Notes under the pieces: generated by a model
Told to the model about the DNA's origin: nothing
Databases searched by the model: none
The model's input: the letters and a program-made list of their open reading frames with translations, nothing else
Source: Arthrobotrys musiformis
Lineage: Eukaryota > Ascomycota > Orbiliomycetes > Orbiliales > Orbiliaceae
Reading direction: 5' to 3'
NCBI GenBank assembly: GCA_036971715.1
Contig: JAVHJL010000012.1
Location: forward strand, 1 to 64,000
DNA length: 64,000 nucleotides
Shown: positions 45,532 to 58,100 of the stretch, piece by piece
Position numbering within the stretch: position 1 is the first letter of the stretch
Layout: every line of letters starts with the position of its first letter
Made by a program: the position numbers and the translations under genes

Positions 45532-46690
45532 AAAACTCCTGGATATCCCCTTCAGGTCAAATATTTTCGTGTCGACAATGCCTCCTTTCCATCACAAAAT
45601 TTGCACGACATATAACCCCCCCTTCTCACACCATCTTGCTCTCCCACATGTAACGAGGATATAACATAATGAGCTGAGGGCGGAAATACGAGCAGCTAGT
45701 GGGGCATGAGAATGACAGTGGAGGCTATACTGTTAGATGAATACCACAAGAACAACACAAAGAAACCCGCCCAGAATAAGAATGCACCCAGTTCTGTACC
45801 TTTTGTTATTTTGATGTAAGAGTTGGGAGGAGTTTTTTTAGGCTGCCATGGGAGTTACAGGGGTCCTTTTAGGCATCAATTTTGCTATTTCGACCACCTG
45901 CCAAATATAGGCTGCTTCAAAAATATGCCTGTCTCAAATTGAGGCTGAGATCTTCTTTTGCTCAGCATCCATTTTGGTACGGATTTTTGATTTGTTTTCT
46001 CTTCTAAACTTAGCCCTCCTGGATCCTCTTTTGCCTGTCCCTCATTTGTTGGACTTTCTCTTGTTTTTGTGAAAGCTTTCCTCTTTGCCAATTCACACAG
46101 AAATATGTTAGCCAGGACCATGTTGGCTGTAGTTGCTTCTGTTAGTAATGTAACCTTGGCGTTTGTATATGCTGCTAAGTGAGACCATACCAGCCACAGG
46201 TTTCCTTTCCTCCTTCGTCGCACCAATATAACACAACACACACAACGCAACACCAGAAACCTTGTCTTGTGCCCAGTCCATCTAGCCCTTGATCTGGTCT
46301 CGTAAATGTCTCATCACTCAAGTAATTATTCTGATCGAACAGGATAGGTTACCTTGCTAATAAAGATGCTTATGGATTTTGCATGATCTGTAATCTATCA
46401 TTAGGAGCTGAAGCCGATATCTCCGTAGTGTCTTATTCGATTAGTGTATCCTATGCAATCGAAGACTTATCCTGTCAGGTATTTGACTTGTGAATGAGCA
46501 TCGAAAGTGCTTAGCCGGGGCTTGCAGAGAGGCAGTCATAAACAAATTTAGCGGGGATTTAGCAAAACCCTATGAGTGAATGTACGGGGGTCACAAAAGA
46601 AGATTTTGTATGTGCCTATTAGTTGTTTAGCACGGGAAACAGAAATGCGTTTTTGTGCAAAGAAAACGCTCACAAACCACAAGTTATACG
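45532..46690 (+). repeat. Dispersed repeat, copy B
   Basis: 45,530-45,830 matches 59,150-59,450 (cataaaactcctggatatcc, gcacgacatataacccccc, gtaatgagct-type GTPase tail and cacccagttctgtacc). 45,830-46,690 matches copy A at 11,275-12,200. The GTPase-tail relic lies at 45,664-45,775 and ends in CAGAATAAG. Confidence 0.6.
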
Positions 46691-46784
46691 AGAGAGCAGC
46701 GTCCTTTTTCACACTAGCCATACAAGCTCACATAACATAGCTCCCTCCCATTCAAGTTCTCTTCACAAACCTTCACAAACACAA

Positions 46785-46985
46785 TCCCAGAAGGCACAAA
46801 GTTCCCTGCTCACAACCCTCCACACACACACACTTTTCACTTTACACTCCCAACAAACTTCACTTCACGCACACACACACACTTCACACACACACACGCT
46901 CACACACACTCACACTCACACACACTCACTCACACTCACTCACACTCACTCACACTCACTTCACTTCACACAGACAGACAGAAAC
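46785..46985. repeat. CACA/TCAC microsatellite
   Basis: Runs of CACACA interspersed with CTCACACTCACTCACACT fill about 200 bases. An open frame through it is an artefact of the repeat. Confidence 0.85.
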
Positions 46986-46989
46986 GCAC

Positions 46990-47920
46990 ACATATTAGTG
47001 GGCGTACAAGCCACAGAAAGGCCGAATTTGTGTCGCATCTTTTTCCGTGAGAGACCTCAATTTGAAGCATCACGTGCAAGCAGGTAGGTTCTTCAGCCCT
47101 TTGGCATTTCACGGCTCTCACGACTCTAGCACATTGGATTTCATGTTCGGTCGAATTTACGGTTTTCTTTCCTTAGTGATACCGATATATTTCCTCGATC
47201 TCGATGAAGAGTCCTTTATAGATTCAGCTGATTCAGTTTCAGATATGGGCGACGCTGGTGCTCCGAGTCTCATTCACAGCCACATCGAAATATGCAGGGA
47301 AATCTGCGAAACAGAAAAGGGTGATTTCGTTAGATCCGCCCTCGAGGCAATGTCCACAAAACGGCTGATTATGTCTGGGAGCGGTGGCGCAGATTCTTGA
47401 CTTTGCAGCTTTGAAGTTAAGCGATGGCGAAAAGAATTGAAAGTCATATTAAAATATCTATATATACTTGTCTTGTAATTATTACATACAGTCAACCTCC
47501 AAGTTGTATACACAGTATTAAAAGGAGGAGACTATGCGGACATGGATAGCAGTAAGGACATTAAATCGGAAGATTGATGGGCACTTAGCAAGGGCAGAAA
47601 GGCCGCAGGACACCATATATCTGACATTGACTTTTTAGATAAGGAGGGATGCAAGCCTATTACAATAACTCCATTGCCTGTTAGGTCTGTTAAGGAGATG
47701 GCAAAGCACTAAGGCATCTTGAGATATATATACAAATAAAATAAAATAACAAAACAGTAGCTTGGAACTCAAGAGCAGATTTTCAACGAACGTAACATCA
47801 AGGCACTCGGAAGAGATACCCTATTTCTTTACCAGACTCTGGATTACCGACACCGAATAATAGATTATTATAAGATGATAGTTATAGAGTTATTATCAAA
47901 GTCTGATGTCGGTTTTTCAG
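46990..47920. other. No supported gene
   Basis: A + strand frame at 47,047-47,400 (IPIYFLDLDEESFIDSADSV) has protein-like composition but no recognisable domain. The rest is empty. Confidence 0.35.
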
Positions 47921-47926
47921 AGAATG

Positions 47927-48380
47927 TTAGAGAATTTCATCCATAAACATCGCGATATTGTTACTCAAAGACATCTCACCAGAGCTAGGAAAATAGTCGC
48001 AAAGTAGGTCAACAACTACTATATTACCCCTATTTCTAGCTCGAGATAGGGGCGTCTGTCCATTCTCATCTTCCAAGTCCGGCTGAGCGCCATTATTAAG
48101 AAGTATCTCCACAATTTTAGCATTGTCCTTTTCTGCTGCCCGCGATAATGGCGTCTACCATATATTTTAATTAAGAAGAGCTTCATATACGACGTAGAAT
48201 GAGACTTACTCTCTAACATAGTTAAGAAATATAGGGTTAGCAATTAATCCAATACAGATCTGTTTAGATATGATTGAATTCACTTCCTTCCTGCAATAGT
48301 AAAACGCGACAAGATCAGCCTTGAGCCCAATACGGATCCGTTTAGATATTAGATATCATTGAACTCACTTACCATTGTAT
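47927..48380 (-). pseudogene. 3' end of an ankyrin NLR, with two intron-like units
   Basis: On the - strand, two intron-like units occur: 48,372-48,291 (GTAAGT ... TTGCAG) and 48,287-48,213 (GGAAGT ... TTAG). They are separated by GAA and followed by AGA and GTAAGTCTC. A last intron ends GTAG before TPLSRAAEKDNAKIVEILLN, NGAQPDLEDENGQTPLSRAR and NRGNIVVVDLLCDYF. This matches the final exon of the NLR at 58.4 kb (TPLSRAAEKDDERIVALLLK). The 5' part of the gene is missing beyond 48,380, where dispersed-repeat sequence begins. Confidence 0.75.
48209..48372 (-). repeat. Two-unit intron-like array
   Basis: Unit lengths are 82 and 75 bases, each followed by exactly three bases (GAA, AGA). The second donor is mutated to GGAAGT. 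The branch-like core is GGCTGAT/TTGCTAAC. Confidence 0.75.
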
Positions 48381-48399
48381 AAGTATGCAGCCAACATAC

Positions 48400-48615
48400 T
48401 TCTGGTTAACATATTTCTGTGTGAATTGGCAAAGGGGAAACCTTCACAAAACAACAGAAAAGGGCAAAGGTGAGTGTACTTGCTGAGCGAAAGAAGATCT
48501 CAGCCTTAATTCAAAACATGTTCATTTTTAAAAACAGCTTATATTTGGCAGGTGACCTAAATAGCAAAACTGATGCCTAAAAAGGCCCCTGTTATGTAGC
48601 CAATGGAAGAAGCCC
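48400..48615 (-). repeat. Inverted partial copy of the dispersed repeat
   Basis: The + strand reads cttatatttggcaggtgacc and gcaaaactgatgcctaaaaa, the reverse complement of landmarks in copies A-C. Confidence 0.6.
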
Positions 48616-49618
48616 TCCTATTAACAGGACTTTTTGAGTTGAATCTTTATTGGCACAGTGCGGGAGAGGTTAAAAGAGGGTAGCGTCTAATAATAGCTTT
48701 TAACAAAGGTGTTTGCTGGTCCCTGTTTCTGGGACAAGGGTCAGGTGTGGCCGATAACTACTTACTATGATATGATGGGTCAATAAAACTAGCCTGTCGC
48801 GTACCACGCTAGCTGGCTGAAGTATTGGTTTTGCTAGAGGCCTCTGCTTTCTGTTTGTGACACGTCTATCCCCAGCGAAGCAGACACGACTTAAATAGTG
48901 GGGTTACCCATGGTTCTGAGCATATAGCAGGCTCGCACGGTTAAGATGAGGGGGGAACACACTTGTGGAAGGTACCTTCTTTGGGATCGCGGCAGGTGGC
49001 ACTGGTACCAAGTCACTTGACGTATCTTCTGGATACGCCAAGGAAATTTCTGGGTCCAGGGCAGTGTGGAACCAGGCTTATATCACGAAGCGTTTGAACC
49101 GAAATGACTGTTGGAGATATCCAAGCCATACTGTGTTTGGAGGAAAAACCACAAGAACAACACAGCAGCACTAATCTTGAATAAGCCAGCACCCCATTCT
49201 GTATCCTGCAAACTCCAATACATTGATTCTTGTTGAAATCTAAGTCCACACTAATACGTCCACATAAATCTTAGCTCAAAAGATTACTATAAAACATCAG
49301 TAGTTTTTTTATTTTCTGCCAACGAGTTATTCGATGTGGTTATTTAATCCAATTATACCGAAAAACCCCGGCTCGATGGTTCGAATTCAAAAATAACGTT
49401 AACTTAACCAAGATTTGCGACAATGGTTACCGTCCTTCAGACAGACCCTAACAAACAAACAATACACTTCCTAGAATTGCTATCTAACATAAGTTTGCTG
49501 AGCCTGGTTATTTAATGCACAAATTATTCAAAGACAGGCAAGCATGACAACCCAAAGCGAATCGCTTTGGTCTAATTTAAATACAGACGATCATCATGTC
49601 TAGACGTCAATGCCGGTA
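48616..49618. other. No supported gene; GTPase-tail relic at 49.14 kb
   Basis: At 49,135-49,180 the + strand has GGAGGAAAAACCACAAGAAC and TTGAATAAGCC, another relic of the GTPase tail, followed by sequence shared with 12,745-12,785. Nothing else coding is seen. Confidence 0.45.
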
Positions 49619-50778
49619 TTAGAACGTAAAGTGTTGAGTGCCGTAGTTATTGGCTTGGTCCGCTTGATATGCGATTTTTGAATTATGATTGTTGAACTGA
49701 TTCTTCTGCCCTGGGCTTAGTATCCACGGTTTAAACTAGACAGGGTCATACTTACCACTTGGTACTGTTGATGCTGTTTATCTGCCCGGTCCCATTGTTC
49801 CAAGATCGCCTTCGCACAAGCCGCAGCAGCTATCGCTGCATATTCTTGCCACCTTCCGTTCTTGTGGCTATCCGCGTAGTCGGAAACGCCTTTGATTAGG
49901 ATGCAAGGGAGATAATCCCACACTCCTGCAGCCTCCATATCGAAAGCAATGATGCCTTCTTTTTCGGCAATCTTATCGCGGACGGCTGCGGACTTTATGA
50001 CTTTGTCTCCAGACGCAACCCAGCCGAAGTGTATATTTGGTTTCTGCTTCCGCTCGCCTCGGCGTATCAAGGCGTCCTGGTCGCACTTCAACTCCTCGCA
50101 CGAGGATTTCAGGGCGCTATCACAGATCTCTTCGCAGTTTTTACACCTTTGACCATCACAATATTTATGATTCTGGTGGATATGCCAACAGTCTGGCGGA
50201 TAGAGATTATCCTGAAGATCATCGATTTGTTCGGGGCTCAACGACTCAAGCATGGCGGCGAGATGTTCGTATGTCTTTTCCTCGAGGGCCCCTTTCCCCG
50301 CTTCTAGCTTTCTTATGAACGATTGAATTTCTGAATTCTGTTTGCTCGGTCTGTCCTCTGGGTTATCCTTCCTCTGGAAACCGTTCTCATGTTCCCTCCC
50401 AAAGTCGTAATGGACAACTTGTTTCCCAACCACAACATCGCCAAGCATAATACTCTCGGCCCCTTTCCCAGGCGCTCCGCCACAAATCCCAACAAGTAGG
50501 GCAAGCTTGATGCTTCCGAAGCTTTGCTTCAAATTGGTTGCTGCGGCAGCTGCGGGGATTTTCCCCATACCAGACATATGCACCAGGACCACCTTGTGGT
50601 GCCCAATCTTACCTATTGTGTAGGTATTTGTGTCCGCCGGCGTCTTCCCGGTTCCGCCGTTATCTGCGCCGTACCCGATTTCTTCATTTACTTCCTCGAG
50701 CATCGCCTTAACAGCACGAGCCTCTAGAGGCAAGGCACATATGATGCCGATATCAAACCCGTCTCGGTTAGAGGACAT
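49619..50778 (-). CDS. PNP_UDP-domain effector with C-terminal amyloid-like motif
   Basis: Two exons: 50778-49756 (341 codons) and 49705-49619 (28 codons plus TAA), with a 50-base intron (GTAAGT, TACTAAG branch, CAG) in phase 0. I choose the ATG at 50,778; the open frame extends 12 codons further but without ATG. Exon 1 is a nucleoside-phosphorylase-like domain: FDIGIICALPLEARAV at residues 8-23, LALLVGICGG near 93-102, GIIAFDMEAAG near 275-285 and SDYADSHKNGRWQEYAA near 299-315. Residues 197-232 form an insertion with seven Cys and three His. Exon 2 encodes an Asn/Gln-rich tail (342-369) matching the N-terminus of the divergent NLR at 52.2 kb. In fungi, PNP_UDP is a known NLR-associated effector domain. 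I infer that this protein is switched on by templated assembly from the NLR. Without exon 2 the gene would end VSMTLSSLNRGY, an alternative I consider less likely. Confidence 0.82.
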
Positions 50779-52160
50779 TTCAGCGAAGGAGCGTCGAAGC
50801 GGAAACAATACCAAAAATGTTGGTGAAGAAGATCAATTTTGAGACTCTATTTGAAGCGGTATTTAGGGTGAGTATCGGTTCCACCAATACGGACGGACGT
50901 TGCTGGTAGTGTAAGGCTTAGACTGGATTTTGGGCAGAAGGCGGGGAAGAAAGAGGTGCTCAACGCCAATTAAAAAGACCGACCTTAGGTAGAAGATTGT
51001 ATAGAGGCGATCATGAGGCAGCGTTTACTATCGAAATTAGCGGGCAGTGCGGTGCAATGTTATATCCTACTATTTCATTGGCTTTGTCCCGGGTACGTAC
51101 TATCTGGATCCTATATCACGGCGCGGCTGCAGGTGTAGGGGTTGCTGGGTTTCAGGTGTGGCACAGAGCATCAGCTGGTGCGGGCTATATGCATGCCAGT
51201 CCGTTCTTGCATGGGGGTGGGGTGCCGGATTGTTTGTTATTCGTAGTCTCTGGTATATGCGGTCTGGCCAGTCAAGTTCTGTACACGGCAAAGCAGATTT
51301 ATTGCCAAGGATCGCCACCCTCTCAGCACTGCAGACACTCAACCACGTTGAAGATTTATTCCAACTAGTATGTTAACTACAGCCTCTTATACACTGTATG
51401 CTGTTTTTTGCAAAAATCCAAACTCACCCAGCGCAAGACTTTTAAGTAGAGCCGTGGGTAGCACCAATTTGTTCCTACGAAATGCATCACAACACCTTTG
51501 AGAATTCTTGTGACACAAAGGCACCATCTCACTGGCTACGTTCAGCCGCTCAACCCTGTAAGTTGGCGAGACTCGTTTGTGTCTGACGTGCATAATGCAA
51601 GCTGATGTGGCAGCTGCGGTGTTTGAGCGCAATCACGTCTGCATTTGTTACAGTCGACAACCCAAAGTAAGGCGGCTCTCCCATACAAATTTTGTATGGT
51701 GGTTTTCTTTTTCCGATGCCAAGTTTTTGCAGAGCTTATGGTTGTCAACTGTTAGATTTCAAACCTGCAAAGCTAAATGATCTCGGATAAACCCGTCGAG
51801 AGTGGGGCAAAGGGCATCCCGATATGCTGAGCTCAAAAAGCGGGGCAGGAAAGCTATCCCCTCAAAAAGAAAACGAAACCTAGGCCAGTACGATTTGCTC
51901 GCTTTACAAATTATCGCAGTTTGATCGTAGTTCTGGAAAGGAGCCTTTTGCCAACCAGCAACGGCCATAAATTTCGTCAAACTCCATACAAATTCTCGTC
52001 CATGTTAAAATCTTCGTATCTGGAGTTTCATATAAGACAGTCAAGTTTTTCAAATCTAGGTTTCAAAAAAAAAAAACTTGGTATACTAAGATCCACCCGG
52101 GCCTTCCAAATTTAAGGTGTAAGCTAAATTAGGAGGCAGAAAAAAAAACAGGCCCGTAAT
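50779..52160. promoter_or_regulatory. Divergent promoter region between effector and NLR
   Basis: The two ATGs lie 1.38 kb apart, head to head. No convincing gene lies between; the short frames overlap on both strands. Head-to-head placement allows shared control, which is an inference. Confidence 0.45.
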
Positions 52161-55100
52161 ATGGCGAACACGTTCAACAATACAGCGGGTACCATAGGTT
52201 ACCAAGGGTCTGTCAACAACTATGGGTAAGCTTATTTGTATCAACTACATTATGATACCTACTAACGATCGGCTAGGAGTATGGTTTTCGACGTGGTTAA
52301 TAACCAAGGTATTATCCAACATTTCGCTATATGTTCAATTTTCCTTGACATACCAAAAACTGATTATAGCACTCCCAGATCGGAGGGCGAGAGAAATAGA
52401 ATTCCTGACAAGAATTGGCAAGATACCATACCGAGATCGAAAAGACCGAAATCCTGAACGAATCCCCGGGACATGTGAGTGGTTTGTAGCTCATGGGCTC
52501 TTCCAAGAATGGCAAGAGAGCAAGTCATCAAGAATGCTTTGGGTATCCGCAGATCCTGGATGCGGAAAGTCGGTTCTTGCAAAATACCTGGTTGATTCCG
52601 TCCTCGATACTGAGTCTCGAACAACATGTTATTTCTTCTTCAAGGACGACTTTGAGGACCAGAGGAATGTCGTTAGTGCATTGTGCTCTATACTTCACCA
52701 GCTCTTTAGACGGAAGCCTGCCTTGCTCTCCGACACGATCCTTAAAGAATTCGAAGATGGTCCAGTAATTTTCACCAGTTCATTTAACAGTCTTTGGGAC
52801 ACACTTCTCAGTGCTGCAAAGGATAAGAGGGCCGGAGAAATCATCTGCCTTCTTGACGCAATCGACGAATGCGAAGATAATGGAAGGTCTCAGCTCGCCA
52901 AAGCATTATGCAAACTATATGGTACCAGGAGTGACTTCAATTTGAAGTTTCTCCTAACTAGTCGGCCTTACAGTGAAATTCGACAGGGCTTCCACATTCT
53001 AGAGATTCCGGGATTACCCGTCATTCATCTGAGTGGGGAAAGCGAAGTTGAGATGGAAAAGATATCTCGAGAGATTGATGTTTTCATCAGAGTTAGCGTC
53101 CGGAATATCGGGACACGATCGGAGCTTACACCTGACGAGCAACAACTTCTATTGCGAGAGCTTACACGTGTTCCTAATAGGACGTATCTATGGGTTCATC
53201 TTACTCTAGATTCGATCAAAAGTGATATTAACATTAACCAAACCAAGCTAACCGAGGTCGCTTCCAATCTTCCAAAAACAGTCGACGAGGCATACAATAA
53301 GATTCTATCCAAGAGTCACAACTTCGAAGAGGCAAAGAAACTGCTACAGATCGTAATTGCAGCAGCACGGCCCTTAACTCTGAAAGAGATGAGCCTAGCA
53401 TTGGATCTTAGGGGAAATCACCAATCGTATGAGGATCTTGCCCTCAGACCGGAAGAACGGTTTCGAAGGAACGTACGAGATCTCTGCGGCCTCTTTGTGA
53501 CAATCGTGGATTCGAGTATATACTTGTTTCACCAAACCGCGAAGGAGTTTTTGGTTCAGAATGACCTAGCGAATCCTACCAACAACGATCTTATCTGGAA
53601 ATACTCGATTCAGCCGCGTGATTCTCACCGAGTTCTTGCTAAGATCTGTATACAGCATCTGTTCTTTGCGGAGTTCGAGACGAATTTTCTTGATAAAGAC
53701 GCGATACTTTCTGAATATGTTGAATCTCACGTCTTTCTTGGCTATTCCGCCAAGTACTGGATGACTCACCTCCACAAGTCAGAGATTGAACCCGATGAAA
53801 CAGAATCTATCATGAAATTATGTGATTCAAATTCAAAGCGTTGTTTAACTTGGTTAAGAGTTTATTGGACGAGCACAAACACGGACTTCCCGGAGAATTT
53901 TACTAAACTCATGATTGCATCCTATTTCGGACTTGCAACTGTGGTGAAGCTTATTCTTAAATCGGATGGCATTGACCCGAATTCTAAGGACGACACATAT
54001 GGGCGATCGGCTTTATCTTGGGCTGCAGGGAACGGTTTTGACGTCGTTGTCGAGCACTTAATCAAAGCTAGTGGTTGGAAAGATATGTGGCTATCGTTCA
54101 GGGGCAGGGATCAAGTCAATTCTGTGGATAGATACGGCCGAGCACCGCTCGTGTATGCAGTTTGGAACAGGCACGTGGCCACAATCGAGCTACTACTTAA
54201 GGCAGGTGCCCGCGTCGACTCAGCGGATGAAATTGGGGGAACACCGCTATCATATGCTATTTGTAGCGGAAATGATGAGGTTGCGAAGCTACTATTCAAG
54301 GATGGAACTACGGTCGACTTGAGGGATGATAGAAGTAGAGGGTTACTTTTGTCTGCTGCGGAGAAGGGCCATGAGGCTGTTGTTAAGCTACTGCTTGAGG
54401 CAGGCAAGGTCGGTCCTGATATAAGGGATGCATTGGAGCGGACGCCACTATCACAGGCCGTAGAAGGAGGGAGGGTGGCAATTGCGCAGTTTTTACTCGA
54501 TCAAAAGGTGAAAACAGACTATCAGTATTATATCGTGAGTGAATCTATTGGATGTCTATGCGAGTTGGTATTGGACTGGTGGCTGATACTGCCCTTTCTG
54601 AATATGGCAGATAGTAAGTGAATCTCTTGAATGTCTATGCAAGTTGGTATTGGACTGATGGCTGATACTGCTCTTTCTGAATATGGTAGAGTGTAAGTGA
54701 ATCTATTGGATGCCTATGTGGGTTGGTATTGGACTGATGGCTGATACTGTCATTTTTGAATATTGTAGGAAGTAAGTGAATCTATTGGATGCTTATGCGA
54801 GTTGATATTAGACTGATGGCTGATATTGTCATTCTTGAATATGGTAGGAAGTAAGTGAATCTATTGGATGTCTATGCGAGTTGGTATTGGACTGATTGTT
54901 GATATTGTTATTCTTGAATATTGCAGGAAGTAAGTGAATCTATTGGGTGTCTATGTGAGTTGGTATTGGACTGATGGTTAATACTGTTGTTTCTGAATAT
55001 CGCAGGGAGTAAGTAAATCTATTGGATGTCTATGTAAGTTGGTATTGGACTGATGGCTGATACTGCTCTTTCTGAATATGGCAGATAGTAAGTGAATCTA

Positions 55101-58100
55101 TTGAATGTCTATGCAAGTTGGTATTGGACTGATGGTTAATACTGCTATTTCTGAATATCGCAGGGAGTAAGTAAATCTATTGGATGTCTATGCGAGTTGG
55201 TATTGGACTGATGGTTAATACTGCTATTTTTGAATATTGCAGGCAGTAAGTGAATCTATTGGATGCCTATGTGAGTGGTAGTGGACTGATGGTTAATACT
55301 GCTGTTTCTGAATATCGCAGGAAGTAAGTAAATCTATTGAATGCCTATGTGAGTGGTAGTGGACTGATGGCTGATATTGTCATTCTTGAATATGGCAGTT
55401 TGTAAGTAAATCTATTGGATATCTATGCGAGTTGATATTGGACTGATGGTTAATACTGCTATTTCTGAATATCGCAGTTTGTAAGTAAATCTATTGGATG
55501 TCTATGCGAGTTGATATTGAACTGATGGTTAATACTGCTATTTCTGAATATTGCAGCCAGTAAGTGAATCTATTGGATGTCTATGCGAGTTGATATTGAA
55601 CTGATGGTTAATACTGCTATTTCTGAATATCGCAGGGAGTAAGTGAATGTATTGGATGCCTATGTGAGTTGATATTGGACTGATGGCCGATACTGTCATT
55701 CTTGAATATTGCAGCCAGTAAGTGAATCTATTGGATGCCTATGTGGGTTGGTATTGGACTGATGGCTGATACTGTCATTTTTGAATATTGCAGGTAGTAA
55801 GTAAATCTATTGGATGTCTATGCAAGTTGGTATTGGACTGATGGCTGATACTGTCATTCTTGAATATGGCAGGTAGTAAGTGAATCTATTGGATGCTTAT
55901 GTGAGTTGGTATTGGACTGATGGTTAATACTGTTGTCTCTGAATATTGCAGGGAGTAAGTAAATCTATTGGATGCCTATGTGAGTTGATATTGGACTGAT
56001 GGCCGATACTGTCATTCTTGAATATGGCAGGTAGTAAGTAAATCTATTGAATGTCTATGTGGGTTGGTATTGGACTGATGGTTAATACTGCTATTTCTGA
56101 ATATTGCAGCCAGTAAGTGAATCTATTGGATGCCTATGCAAGTTGGTATTGGACTGATGGCTGATACTGTCATTTTTGAATATTGCAGGTAGTAAGTGAA
56201 TCTATTGGATGTCTATGCGAGTTAGTATTAGACTGATGGTTGATATTGTCATTCTTGAATATGGTAGAGAGTAAGTGAATCTATTGGATGCCTATGAGGG
56301 TTGGTATTGGACTGATGGCTGATATTGTTATTTTTGAATATTGCAGAAAGTAAGTGAATCTATTGGATGTCTATGTGAGTTGGTACTGGACTGGTGGCTG
56401 ATATTGTACTTCCTGAATATGGCAGAAAGTAAGTGAATCTATTGAATGTCTATGTAAGTTGGTATTGGACTGATGGCTGATACTGCTCTTTCTGAATATG
56501 GCAGATAGTAAGTGAATCTATTGAATGCCTATGTGAGTGGTAGTGGACTGATGGCCGATACTGCTCTTTCTGAATATGGTAGATAGTAAGTGAATCTATT
56601 GAATGTCTAAGTTGGTATTGGACTGGTGGCTGATACTGCTCTTTCTGAATATGGTAGATAGTAAGTGAATCTATTGAATGTCTATGCAAGTTGGTATTGG
56701 ACTGATGGCTGATACTGCTCTTTCTGAATATGGCAGAGTGTAAGTGAATCTATTGGATGCCTATGTGGGTTGGTGTTGGACTGATGGCTGATACTGTCAT
56801 TTTTGAATATTGTAGGAAGTAAGTGAATCTATTGGACGTCTATGTGAGTTGGTACTGGACTGGTGGCTGATACTGCTCTTTCTGAATATGGCAGAAAGTA
56901 AGTGAATCTATTGAATGTCTATGCAAGTTGGTATTGGACTGATGGCTGATACTGCTCTTTCTGAATATTGCAGGTAGTAAGTGAATATATTGAATGCCTA
57001 TGTGAGTGGTAGTGGATTGATGACTGATACTGCTCTTTCTAAATGTGGCAGAGAGTAAGTCTTCCTTTTATTTTTAAAATAGGACTTTTATTAATCGTAC
57101 TTAGACTCCATTATCGCGAGCTGCGGAAAAAGGCGATGAAGAAGTTGTGACGCTACTTCTCAAATACGGTGCCCAACCCGACTTTAGAGATAGAAACGGA
57201 TTTTCGGCACTTTCTGGGGCTATAGAAGGAGGAAGAGTGGCAATTGTACAGCTTTTACTTGATCAAAAGGTAGAAACAGACTACCAGTATTATATTGTGA
57301 GTGAATCTATTGAATGTTTATGAGAGTTGGTATTGGATTGATGGCTGATACTGCTCTTTTTGAATATGGCAGAGAGTAAGTGCATCTATTGGATATCTAT
57401 GTGAGTTGGTATTGGACTGATTGCTGATATTGTCATTCTTGAATATGGCAGTTTGTAAGTGAATCTATTGGATGTCTATGCGAGTTGATATTGGACTGGT
57501 TGCTGATATTGTTATTCTTGAATATGGCAGTTTGTAAGTGAATCTATTGGATGCTTATGCGAGTTGGTATTGAATTGATGACTGATATTGTCATTCTTGA
57601 ATATGGTAGTTTGTAAGTGAATCTATTGGATGCTTATGTGGGTTGGTATTGGACTGATGGCTGATATTGTCATTCTTGAATATGACAGAGAGTAAGTGAA
57701 TCTATTGAATGTCTATGCAAGTTGGTATTGGACTGATGGTTAATACTGCAATTTCTGAATATCACAGGGAGTAAGTGAATTTATTGAATATCTATGCGAG
57801 TTGATATTGGACTGATTGCTGATATTATTATTCTTGAATATGGTAGAGAGTAAGTGAATCTATTGGATGCCTATGTGAGTTGATATTGGACTAATTGCTG
57901 ATATTGTCATTCTTGAATATGACAGAGAGTAAGTGAATCTATTGGATGCCTATGCGAGTTGGTATTGGATTGGTGACTGATATTGTCATTCTTGAATATG
58001 GCAGTTTGTAAGTGAATCTATTGGATGCCTATACGAGTTGGTATTGAACTAATGGCTGATATTGTCATTCTTGAATATTGCAGAAAGTAAGTAAATCTAT

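Noticed and set aside
46623..47087. Open frame of 154 residues rich in His and Thr
   Set aside because: Most of it is the CACA/TCAC microsatellite; no coding character outside it.
52222..52371. ATG at 52,222 as the NLR start
   Set aside because: It lies at the end of exon 1 in another phase and reads through two introns with good splice signals. The spliced model gives a sensible N-terminus matching the neighbouring effector.
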